The notes beneath the pieces are model-generated. The model ran no database searches and had not been told where the DNA came from. It saw only the letters and a list, made by a program, of their open reading frames with translations. A DNA stretch of 64,000 nucleotides. Source: Pseudomonas songnenensis (GTDB lineage Bacteria; Pseudomonadota; Gammaproteobacteria; Pseudomonadales; Pseudomonadaceae). The DNA lies in NCBI RefSeq assembly GCF_003696315.1, contig NZ_RFFN01000003.1, forward strand, positions 682,001 to 746,000, in the 5' to 3' direction. Both the position numbers and the translations under genes were made by a program. Positions within the stretch are counted from its first letter, which is position 1. Every line of letters starts with the position of its first letter. Shown in pieces: positions 28,888 to 36,075 of the stretch.

Positions 28888-29463
28888 ATGAACGAGGCCC
28901 TGTCCACGAGGCGCCTGGTCCGCCGCCTCGTGTTCGTTGTCATCGGCATGTTCGGCTTCGGCTTCCTGCTGGTGCCGATCTACGACGTGATGTGCCAGGC
29001 CTTCGGCATCAACGGCAAGACCGCCGGTGCCTACACCGGCGCGCAGAGCGCCGATGAAGCGCGCGCGGTGCGGGTGCAGTTTCTCGCTACCAACGCCGCC
29101 GGCATGCAGTGGCAGTTCGGCCCGCAGGCCGACCAGATCAGCGTGCACCCCGGCGCCACCCAGGAGATCCGCTTCGTCGCCTACAACCCCACCGACAAGC
29201 CGATGACCGCCCAGGCGATTCCCAGCGTCTCGCCGTCACGGGCGGCGGCCTACTTCCACAAGACCGAGTGCTTCTGCTTCACCCAGCAGGTGCTGCAGCC
29301 GGGCGAACGCATCGAGATGCCGGTGCGCTTCATCGTCGATCGCGACCTGCCCGCCGACGTGCATCACCTGACCCTCGCCTACACGCTGTTCGACATCACG
29401 TCCCGCCAGCCGCCGGTGGCCGTCAACGCCACATCGGCCCCGGCCAAGGAGAGTCTGCAATGA
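28888..29463 (+). CDS. ctaG: Cytochrome c oxidase assembly factor CtaG (Cox11)
   Basis: The 191-residue protein has one N-terminal membrane helix (about 12-31) and a periplasmic domain with the copper-binding CFCF motif (C128, C130). Cox11 inserts CuB into subunit I. GGGGAGG upstream supports this ATG rather than an earlier in-frame one. It overlaps coxC by ATGA. Confidence 0.93.
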   Translation: MNEALSTRRLVRRLVFVVIGMFGFGFLLVPIYDVMCQAFGINGKTAGAYTGAQSADEARAVRVQFLATNAAGMQWQFGPQADQISVHPGATQEIRFVAYNPTDKPMTAQAIPSVSPSRAAAYFHKTECFCFTQQVLQPGERIEMPVRFIVDRDLPADVHHLTLAYTLFDITSRQPPVAVNATSAPAKESLQ

Positions 29464-30356
29464 GCCAACAGACCACCCACGAGCAGTACTACGTTCCTGA
29501 TCAGAGCAAATGGCCGATCATCGCCACCATCGCCCTGCTGGTCACTTTCTATGGCCTGGGCAGCTGGTTCAACGACCTCAAGGCCGCCCGTGATTCGTCC
29601 AACGGGCCGCTGATCTTCTTCGTCGGCGCGCTGCTGATCGCCTACATGATGTTCGGCTGGTTCGGCGCCGTGGTGAAGGAAAGCCGCGCGGGGTTGTACA
29701 GCGCACAGATGGATCGCTCGTTCCGCTGGGGCATGAGCTGGTTCATCTTCTCGGAGGTGATGTTCTTCCTCGCCTTCTTCGGCGCACTGTTCTACATCCG
29801 CTACTGGGCCGGCCCCTGGCTCGCCGGCGAGGGCGACAAGGGCATCAGCAACATGCTCTGGCCCGGCTTCGAGTACAGCTGGCCGCTGCTGAACAATCCC
29901 GACCCGAAGCTCTACCCGGCGCCGGAGGGCACCATCAGCGCCTGGGGCCTGCCGCTGATCAACACCATCCTGCTGGTGACGTCCAGCTTCACCCTGACCT
30001 GGGCGCACCATGCGCTGCGCAAGAACAACCGCCAGCACCTGAAGATCGGCCTGGGCCTGACCGTGCTGCTCGGCGTGGCATTCCTGATCCTGCAGATCGA
30101 GGAGTACGTGCATGCCTACACAGAGCTCGGGCTGACGCTCGGATCGGGCATCTATGGCGCGACCTTCTTCATGCTCACCGGCTTCCACGGCGCTCACGTG
30201 ACCATGGGCGCGATCATCCTCACGGTGATGCTGGTACGCGTCCTGCGCGGACATTTCACGCCGGAGCAGCACTTCGGTTTCGAGGCGGCGGCCTGGTACT
30301 GGCACTTCGTCGACGTGGTGTGGATCGCGCTGTTCGTCTTCGTCTACGTGATCTAG
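29460..30356 (+). CDS. coxC: Cytochrome c oxidase subunit III (CoxC)
   Basis: The 298-residue subunit has seven helices and characteristic segments WGMSWFIFSEVMFFLAFFG, FHGAHVTMGAI and WHFVDVVWIALF. It stabilises subunit I and its proton uptake. It starts inside the ctaG stop. A small oppositely oriented gene begins just after its stop. Confidence 0.95.
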   Translation: MSQQTTHEQYYVPDQSKWPIIATIALLVTFYGLGSWFNDLKAARDSSNGPLIFFVGALLIAYMMFGWFGAVVKESRAGLYSAQMDRSFRWGMSWFIFSEVMFFLAFFGALFYIRYWAGPWLAGEGDKGISNMLWPGFEYSWPLLNNPDPKLYPAPEGTISAWGLPLINTILLVTSSFTLTWAHHALRKNNRQHLKIGLGLTVLLGVAFLILQIEEYVHAYTELGLTLGSGIYGATFFMLTGFHGAHVTMGAIILTVMLVRVLRGHFTPEQHFGFEAAAWYWHFVDVVWIALFVFVYVI

Positions 30357-30363
30357 GGAGCAC

Positions 30364-30567
30364 TCAGAAACCGAAGGCGGGGCGCAGCTGCCCCGTATAG
30401 AAACCCCAGCCGATCAGCGCAACGGTCAGCGCGCTGAGGGTGACGCGGATGAACAGGGCCGTGATCACGCGGGAGGTACGCCCCTCATCCCTGACCAGGA
30501 AGAACAACCCACTGAACAGACTGACCAGCGTGGCCACTAACAACAGAACGATCGCCGCCTTGAGCAT
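30364..30567 (-). CDS. Twin-transmembrane protein, DUF2909 family
   Basis: The 67-residue protein has two membrane helices (MLKAAIVLLLVATLVSLFSGLFFL and IRVTLSALTVALIGWGFYTGQ) joined by a charged loop RDEGRTSR. It sits in reverse orientation inside the cox operon between coxC and SURF1, as I recall for PA0109. The function is unknown; its conserved position suggests a link to oxidase assembly. Confidence 0.82.
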   Translation of the reverse strand: MLKAAIVLLLVATLVSLFSGLFFLVRDEGRTSRVITALFIRVTLSALTVALIGWGFYTGQLRPAFGF

Positions 30568-30637
30568 GAGCGATTCCACGACAGGGGTATTGGGGGTGGA
30601 GTATAGCCAGCCGTATCGACGCATCAGGGTGCCGGCC

Positions 30638-31375
30638 ATGAACGGCTTCAGGCCGGGGCTGCTGCCGACCCTGCTGGTACTGGCCATGCTGCCGGTACTG
30701 GTGTGGCTGGGTTTCTGGCAGCTGGAACGCGGTGAGCACAAGCGCGAGCTGCTGGAGCGCCAGCAAGCCCGTCAGCAGGCCGCACCGGTGGCGCCGCACG
30801 AGATCGAGCGGCTGAACGATCCGGCCTTCGCCCGGGTGTTCCTGCAGGGTCGCTTCGATGCCGAGCACAGCTTCCTGCTCGACAGCCGCACCCGCGACGG
30901 CCAGGTCGGCGTCGAACTGCTGCAACCCTTCCATGACGAACTCAGCGGCCGCTGGGTGATGGTCAACCGTGGCTGGATTCCCTGGCCGGACCGCCGCGTG
31001 CCGCCGTCCTTCGACACGCCGACGCAGCCGTTGAAGCTCGCCGCCTGGGTCTACGTGCCGCCGGGCAAGCCGTTCATCTTCAGCCATCGCACGGCCGAGG
31101 GCTGGCCGCGACTGATCAACCATGTGGACATCGAGGCGATGTGGCAGCAGGCCGACCGCGAGGGGGTGATCCACGAGCTACGCCTGGAGCCGGGTCCGAG
31201 CGCCTATCGCGCCGACTGGGTGGTCACCAGCATGAGTCCGTCGCAGCACCTGGGTTACGCCGTGCAGTGGTTCGCCCTGGCGGCGGCACTGCTGGCGCTG
31301 TTCATCTATTTCGGTGTGCATCAGGCACGGGGGAAGCGCAGTGAGCACGATGAATCCAACCCTCTCCAGCGGTGA
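30638..31375 (+). CDS. SURF1-family cytochrome oxidase assembly protein
   Basis: The 245-residue protein has two membrane helices at its ends (about 8-28 and 210-230) around a periplasmic domain. It has the SURF1 features GFWQLERGEHKRELL, RVFLQGRFD, VNRGWIPWP and HLGYAVQWFALA. SURF1 assists heme A insertion into subunit I. Its start lies 70 bp from the divergent DUF2909 gene. Confidence 0.92.
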   Translation: MNGFRPGLLPTLLVLAMLPVLVWLGFWQLERGEHKRELLERQQARQQAAPVAPHEIERLNDPAFARVFLQGRFDAEHSFLLDSRTRDGQVGVELLQPFHDELSGRWVMVNRGWIPWPDRRVPPSFDTPTQPLKLAAWVYVPPGKPFIFSHRTAEGWPRLINHVDIEAMWQQADREGVIHELRLEPGPSAYRADWVVTSMSPSQHLGYAVQWFALAAALLALFIYFGVHQARGKRSEHDESNPLQR

Positions 31376-31928
31376 AGGCAAACGCGGCCGCGGTCGGCTG
31401 CAACTGCTGCTGATCATCGGCGTGGTGCTCGGCCCGATGCTGCTGGCTTCGGCCATGTACCGGTTCGGCTTCTGGGTGCCGGAAAGCCGCAGCTATGACG
31501 GCGTGCTGATCGCCAACGGCCAGGACCGCACGGCCATCGGCGTCAGCGCTACGGCTCCCGAGCGCCGCTGGGAGCTGCTGGTCACCGCGCCGCAGGGTTG
31601 CGAGGCCCAATGCCAGCAACTGGTCTACCTGGCCCGGCAGATCAATATCGGCCTGGCCCGCGAAGCGGCCCGCGCCGGCCATGCACTGGCCAGCGCGACG
31701 GCGCTGGACGAAGCCTACGAACAGCGCCTGCGTCGCGAATACCCGCAGCTGCAACGCCATGCGCTGGACGCCGCCGTCTATGCCCGCAACCCCGAGGCAC
31801 CCGCCACACCCCAACTGTGGATCGTCGACCCCCACGGCAATCTGGTGCTGCGCTACGACGTCGGCGCCGACGGCAAGGCGATTCTCGACGACCTGAAATA
31901 CCTGCTGAAGATCTCGCAGATCGGCTGA
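31341..31928 (+). CDS. Membrane-anchored conserved protein of the cox operon
   Basis: The 195-residue protein has one N-terminal helix (LQLLLIIGVVLGPMLLASAMY) and a periplasmic domain with a thioredoxin-like feel (LLVTAPQGCEAQCQQLVYLARQ; PQLWIVDPHGNLVLRYD). Its CxxxC spacing is reminiscent of SCO proteins, though the domain is diverged. GGGGA before the GTG favours that start; ATG at 31350 is an alternative. It overlaps the end of the SURF1 gene, and the same neighbour occurs in P. aeruginosa (PA0111) as I recall. It probably helps oxidase metallation; this is inference. Confidence 0.8.
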   Translation: MSTMNPTLSSGEGKRGRGRLQLLLIIGVVLGPMLLASAMYRFGFWVPESRSYDGVLIANGQDRTAIGVSATAPERRWELLVTAPQGCEAQCQQLVYLARQINIGLAREAARAGHALASATALDEAYEQRLRREYPQLQRHALDAAVYARNPEAPATPQLWIVDPHGNLVLRYDVGADGKAILDDLKYLLKISQIG

Positions 31929-31980
31929 GGCACTGCGCCGCTGCGCTGCGGTCCCAAACAGGCCGCCCAAGGAGAACCCG

Positions 31981-33036
31981 ATGGCCAGACCCGGATACCG
32001 CCTCGCCCTGATCGCCACCGCGCTGGCCGTGGTGGTCGTGCTGCTCGGTGCCTACACGCGGCTGACCCACGCCGGCCTCGGCTGCCCGGACTGGCCCGGC
32101 TGCTACGGTTTCCTCGCCGTGCCCATGAGCGAACACAAGCAGAACCTTGCCGCGCTGCGTTTCCCCGAGGCACCGCTGGAAGTCGTCAAGGGCTGGAACG
32201 AGATGATCCATCGCTATTTCGCCGGCGCCCTCGGGCTGGTGATCCTCGCCCTTGCCGTACAGGCCGTCCGCCGCCGCGCCGAACCCGGCCAACCTGTGAA
32301 ATTGCCGCTGCTGCTGCTCGCGGTGGTCATCGCCCAGGCGATCTTCGGCATGTGGACGGTGACCCTGCAGCTCTGGCCACAGGTAGTCACCGCGCACCTG
32401 CTCGGGGGTTTCACCACGCTCAGCCTGCTGTTTCTGCTGTGCCTGCGGCTGTCCGGCGCACTTGCTCCCTTACCGGCCGTAGACGGTCGTCTGCGCAGAT
32501 TCGCCGGCATCGCCCTGCTCGCGGTGGTGGCGCAGATCACCCTGGGCGGTTGGGTCAGCAGCAACTATGCGGCGGTGGCCTGCACCGATTTCCCCACCTG
32601 CCACGGCGAATGGTGGCCGCGGATGGACTTCGCCAACGCCTTCAACCTGACCCACCACGACATCGGCCCCAACTACCTCGGCGGCCTGCTCTACGGCGAG
32701 GCGCGCACGGCGATCCATGTCAGCCACCGCATCGGTGCGCTGCTGGTGACGCTGGTGTTGTTGCTGCTGGCCGCCATGCTCATGCGCCGCGGCCTCGGCC
32801 GGCTGGCCGGGCTGCTCATCGCCGCGCTGGCGCTGCAGGTCGGCCTGGGTATCAGCAACGTGGTGTTCAACCTGCCGCTGGCGGTGGCCGTCGCGCACAA
32901 CGGCGGCGGTGCCGCACTGCTGCTGGTGCTGGTACTGGTCAATTACCGGCTGCGCCAGCCTGCACATGCCACCCGGCAAACCGAGCCTGCATCGATTTCG
33001 AACACGACGGGGCAGCTCGATCTGCCCCGCGCTTGA
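31981..33036 (+). CDS. ctaA: Heme A synthase (CtaA/Cox15)
   Basis: The 351-residue, eight-helix protein has paired heme ligands in EMIHRYFAG, VTAHLLGG, IHVSHRIGAL and VAHNGGG, and the extracytoplasmic cysteine regions LGCPDWPGCYG and VACTDFPTCHGEWWP. It oxidises heme O to heme A for the aa3 oxidase and pairs with CyoE directly downstream. Confidence 0.94.
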   Translation: MARPGYRLALIATALAVVVVLLGAYTRLTHAGLGCPDWPGCYGFLAVPMSEHKQNLAALRFPEAPLEVVKGWNEMIHRYFAGALGLVILALAVQAVRRRAEPGQPVKLPLLLLAVVIAQAIFGMWTVTLQLWPQVVTAHLLGGFTTLSLLFLLCLRLSGALAPLPAVDGRLRRFAGIALLAVVAQITLGGWVSSNYAAVACTDFPTCHGEWWPRMDFANAFNLTHHDIGPNYLGGLLYGEARTAIHVSHRIGALLVTLVLLLLAAMLMRRGLGRLAGLLIAALALQVGLGISNVVFNLPLAVAVAHNGGGAALLLVLVLVNYRLRQPAHATRQTEPASISNTTGQLDLPRA

Positions 33037-33053
33037 CCACAAGGAGAACCCCC

Positions 33054-33953
33054 ATGGCGACCCTACTCAGCGAACGCGGCGCCCAGGCCAGCTGGCGCGA
33101 CTACCTGGAGCTGACCAAACCGAAGGTGGTGCTGCTGATGCTCATCACCTCGCTGGTGGGCATGTTCCTCGCCACCCGCGCCGGCGTGCCCTGGACGGTG
33201 CTGCTGTTCGGCAACCTCGGCATCGCCCTGTGCGCCGGCGGCGCGGCGGCGGTGAACCATGTGGTGGACCGGCAGATCGATTCGGTGATGGCCCGCACCC
33301 ACAAGCGGCCACTGGCCGCAGGCCGGGTCTCGCCGGCGGCGGCACTGACCTTCGCCTTCGTCCTCGGCGTCAGCGGGCTGGCCCTGCTGCTGACCTTCAC
33401 CAACGCCCTCGCCGCCTGGCTGACGCTGGCCTCGCTGATCGGTTACGCGGTGATCTATACCGGCTTTCTCAAGCGCGCCACGCCGCAGAACATCGTCATC
33501 GGCGGCCTGGCCGGCGCCGCGCCGCCCCTGCTCGGCTGGGTCGCGGTAACCGGCCAGGTCACCGCCGAGCCGCTGCTGCTGGTGCTGATCATCTTCGCCT
33601 GGACGCCGCCGCACTTCTGGGCCCTGGCGATCCACCGCAAGGACGAGTACGCCAAGGTCAACGTGCCGATGCTGCCGGTGACCCATGGCGTGCACTACAC
33701 CAAGGTGCACATCCTGCTCTACACCGCCATGCTGCTGGCGGTCAGCTTCATGCCCTTCGCCATTCACATGAGCGGCCCGCTATACCTGGCCGCCGCGGTG
33801 CTGCTGGGCGCGCGCTTCCTCTACTGGACGATCGCGCTGTACCGCGACAGCCGGCCACATGCGGCAATCAAGACGTTCAAATTCAGCATCTGGTACCTGT
33901 TCGCGCTGTTCATCGCGCTGCTGGTTGATCATTATCTGCTACTCGATTTCTAG
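33054..33953 (+). CDS. cyoE: Protoheme IX farnesyltransferase (heme O synthase)
   Basis: The 299-residue UbiA-family prenyltransferase has the aspartate-rich motif NHVVDRQIDSVMARTHKRP and the second loop HRKDEYAKVNVPMLP, within about nine helices. It attaches a farnesyl group to heme B, giving heme O, which CtaA converts to heme A. AAGGAG lies 7 bp upstream. The stop codon TAG overlaps the first base of a MITE-like element (copy 2), so the insertion may have reset the end of the gene by a few residues. Confidence 0.94.
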   Translation: MATLLSERGAQASWRDYLELTKPKVVLLMLITSLVGMFLATRAGVPWTVLLFGNLGIALCAGGAAAVNHVVDRQIDSVMARTHKRPLAAGRVSPAAALTFAFVLGVSGLALLLTFTNALAAWLTLASLIGYAVIYTGFLKRATPQNIVIGGLAGAAPPLLGWVAVTGQVTAEPLLLVLIIFAWTPPHFWALAIHRKDEYAKVNVPMLPVTHGVHYTKVHILLYTAMLLAVSFMPFAIHMSGPLYLAAAVLLGARFLYWTIALYRDSRPHAAIKTFKFSIWYLFALFIALLVDHYLLLDF

Positions 33954-34110
33954 TGGCCTGTGCGGTGAGCGGGTTGAGGCAAGTTCGGATGAACATGGCT
34001 CCGAGACAAGGCGCTGCGACGAGTCATAGCGAGCTATGGCAAGGAGCAGCAACGCAGTGTCGGGGCCATGGGCGCCGAAATTGACCAACTGAGCTCACCA
34101 AACAGGCCAC
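33953..34110. mobile_element. MITE-like repeat, copy 2 (longer form)
   Basis: This 158-bp element is flanked by GTGGCCTGTGCGGTGAGCG and, inverted, GTGGCCTGTTTGGTGAGCT. It includes the perfect palindrome CATAGCGAGCTATG absent from copy 1 (7195-7319). It has no open reading frame of note. It separates cyoE from the SCO gene and begins at the cyoE stop codon, so it may form a hairpin at the cyoE transcript end. Confidence 0.7.
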
Positions 34111-34131
34111 CCAGTCGCCCAAAGGACGTTC

Positions 34132-34767
34132 ATGACCCGCATCCAGAAAACCGTCTTCATCCTCGTTGCGCTGATCGCGCTGGTCGTCGGGCTGACGGTT
34201 TCCAAGGTGCTCAACAGCCAGCGCCAGCTCGATCCCACCCAGCTGCTGGATGCCGGCATCGTCCTGCTGCCGCAGAGCCGCACGGTGCCGGCGCTGAGCC
34301 TGACGGATCAGGACGGCGAAGCGGTGCAGCTGGATGCATTGAAGGGGCAATGGACGCTGCTGTTCTTCGGCTACACCTTCTGCCCAGACATCTGCCCCAC
34401 CACCCTGGCCGAGCTGCGCCAGCTCAACGGCATGCTGCCGGAGACGGTGCGCGGCCAGTTGCGCACCATACTGGTCAGCGTCGATCCGGACCGCGACACG
34501 CCCGCGCAGCTCAAGGAATACCTCGGCTACTTCAACGCCGGCTTCCTGGGCCTGACCGGTCCGCTGGACGATATCCAGACCCTGGCCAACGGCGTCGGCA
34601 TTCCCTTCATTCCGGGGGATACCAGCAAGGAAAACTACACCGTCGACCACAGCGGCAACCTGGTGCTGATCGGGCCGGACGGCCGCCAGCGCGGCTTTAT
34701 CCGTTCGCCGTTGCGGGTGCAGAAACTGGCCGAGCAATTGCCTGAGCTGCTCAAGCGCGAGCCCTGA
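34132..34767 (+). CDS. SCO1/SenC-type copper chaperone
   Basis: The 211-residue protein has one N-terminal helix (about 6-24) and a thioredoxin-fold domain with copper ligands C84 and C88 (FCPDIC) and H173 (VDHSGN). SCO proteins deliver copper to CuA of subunit II. Operon position after cyoE matches P. aeruginosa PA0114, except that a MITE-like element now lies between them and may affect expression. Confidence 0.93.
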   Translation: MTRIQKTVFILVALIALVVGLTVSKVLNSQRQLDPTQLLDAGIVLLPQSRTVPALSLTDQDGEAVQLDALKGQWTLLFFGYTFCPDICPTTLAELRQLNGMLPETVRGQLRTILVSVDPDRDTPAQLKEYLGYFNAGFLGLTGPLDDIQTLANGVGIPFIPGDTSKENYTVDHSGNLVLIGPDGRQRGFIRSPLRVQKLAEQLPELLKREP

Positions 34768-34778
34768 ACCCTCCGACT

Positions 34779-34797
34779 CCCCCGCACAGGGCGGGGT
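34779..34797. terminator. Hairpin between the convergent SCO and PepSY genes
   Basis: CCCCGC pairs with GCGGGG around a 5-nt loop between two convergent genes. No T-run follows on either strand, so a stop function is only suggested. Confidence 0.4.
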
Positions 34798-34819
34798 CTG
34801 CATACGGCTCTCGGGTTCG

Positions 34820-36007
34820 CTACGACGCCTCCGCCTCCGCTACCGCATCACGCCTCGCTGCTGCCAGCCGCCGCGCCGACAGCTTGCGCCACCAGATCAC
34901 CACACCGGTCACCGACAGCACCGCGATCGCCACGCCCAGCACGGCGATCAGGATGCGACCCGGCAAGCCGAGAATGCGTCCGCCGTGGATCGCCGGTTGC
35001 AGCAGGTGGAACTGCTGCCCCAGCGTGCCCTGGCCAGGAATCTCCTGGCCGAGCAGGCGCCCGTCGGTGCCGTGGAAGAACAGCCAGGCATTGCCCTGGT
35101 TGCTGTCGTGCTCGCCGAAACCGGCACCATAGAAGTTGTACTCGAAGCTGTAGTACAGCTCGGTGATCGCTTCGGTCAGGCCGAGCTCAGCGGCGTGCTG
35201 CATGGCGTAGTCGTACGCCTGGTGGAAGTCGTAGGCGGTAGTGCCCAACTGCTCGGCCGGCATCCGCCCGCGGGCCTCGTAGACGCTCGGCTCAACGGGC
35301 GAGAACAGTGAGACCACCGGCTTGAACACCTGCTCCGGCAGGTTCATCGCCACGCTGCTGACCGCCACTGGCGTGAGCAGCAGCCACAGCCACAGGCCGC
35401 CGGCGCGGTGCACATCGTGGTTCATGCGCTGGCGCTTGATCTTCCAGGCCGTCCACCACTTGGAAAAGAACGGCCGGCCGCGAGGGAAGGTCAGCACCAG
35501 CGAGACGAAGCAATCGATTACCCAGGCGATTGCCACGATGCCCATCAACCACAGCCCCCAGTTGCCCGGCAGCGACAGGTTGTAGTGGAACTCGAGAATG
35601 AAGGGCACGAAGTTCTTGCGCGAGAAGCAGCACTCGCCCCAATAGCGCGTACCCACCGGCTCGCCAGTCACCGCATCGAGGTAATGCACCACGGGTCGTT
35701 CGTCATAGGGCTTGCCGGTCGCCGGATCGTCGCGCGGCACCAGCGCCATCAGCGCGGCGTGGCCGGGTTCGCTGGGAAACTCCATGTACCAGACCTGCAT
35801 GCGCGGGTTGGCCTGCTCGACGCGCTCCACCAGCGTCCCCGGCGCCAGCACCGGCCCCTCACTGGTGGTGTGGTAAAACTCCGGGTTGAGCCATTCATCC
35901 AGCTCGTGATGGAAGGCCAGGATGCTGCCGGTAATGCCGGCGAGAAACAGGAAGATCGCCGTGGCCAGGCCGATGTAGCGGTGCAGGAGCACAAGAATCG
36001 AACGCAT
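34820..36007 (-). CDS. PepSY-TM family membrane protein (iron-uptake associated)
   Basis: The 395-residue protein has four clear membrane segments: RYIGLATAIFLFLAGITGSILAFHHELDEW (the classic PepSY-TM start), LMGIVAIAWVIDCFVSLVLTF, LWLWLLLTPVAVSSVAMNL and a C-terminal one ending VIWWRK. Conserved histidines in LHRYIGL, FHHELDE and NHDVHRAGG may bind heme. Such proteins often act with siderophore receptors, possibly as inner-membrane ferrisiderophore reductases. It follows the TonB receptor by 68 bp on the same strand. I chose MRSILVLLHRY as the start over an in-frame ATG ten codons upstream. Confidence 0.85.
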   Translation of the reverse strand: MRSILVLLHRYIGLATAIFLFLAGITGSILAFHHELDEWLNPEFYHTTSEGPVLAPGTLVERVEQANPRMQVWYMEFPSEPGHAALMALVPRDDPATGKPYDERPVVHYLDAVTGEPVGTRYWGECCFSRKNFVPFILEFHYNLSLPGNWGLWLMGIVAIAWVIDCFVSLVLTFPRGRPFFSKWWTAWKIKRQRMNHDVHRAGGLWLWLLLTPVAVSSVAMNLPEQVFKPVVSLFSPVEPSVYEARGRMPAEQLGTTAYDFHQAYDYAMQHAAELGLTEAITELYYSFEYNFYGAGFGEHDSNQGNAWLFFHGTDGRLLGQEIPGQGTLGQQFHLLQPAIHGGRILGLPGRILIAVLGVAIAVLSVTGVVIWWRKLSARRLAAARRDAVAEAEAS

Positions 36008-36075
36008 CGTCGGTTGTCCGTCTTTCAGAAAGCACAAAGCCGCCGGCCTTTGGGGACCGGCGGCTGGTTAATCGC

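Noticed and set aside
26022..28949. 975-codon minus-strand open frame opposite coxB-coxA
   Set aside because: It lies wholly opposite highly conserved oxidase genes and has the low-complexity composition of an antisense shadow.
34770..34815. GAGCCGTATGC-like string on the minus strand, reminiscent of a group II intron end
   Set aside because: Only about ten bases match, no domain V hairpin or reverse transcriptase gene is near; treated as chance.
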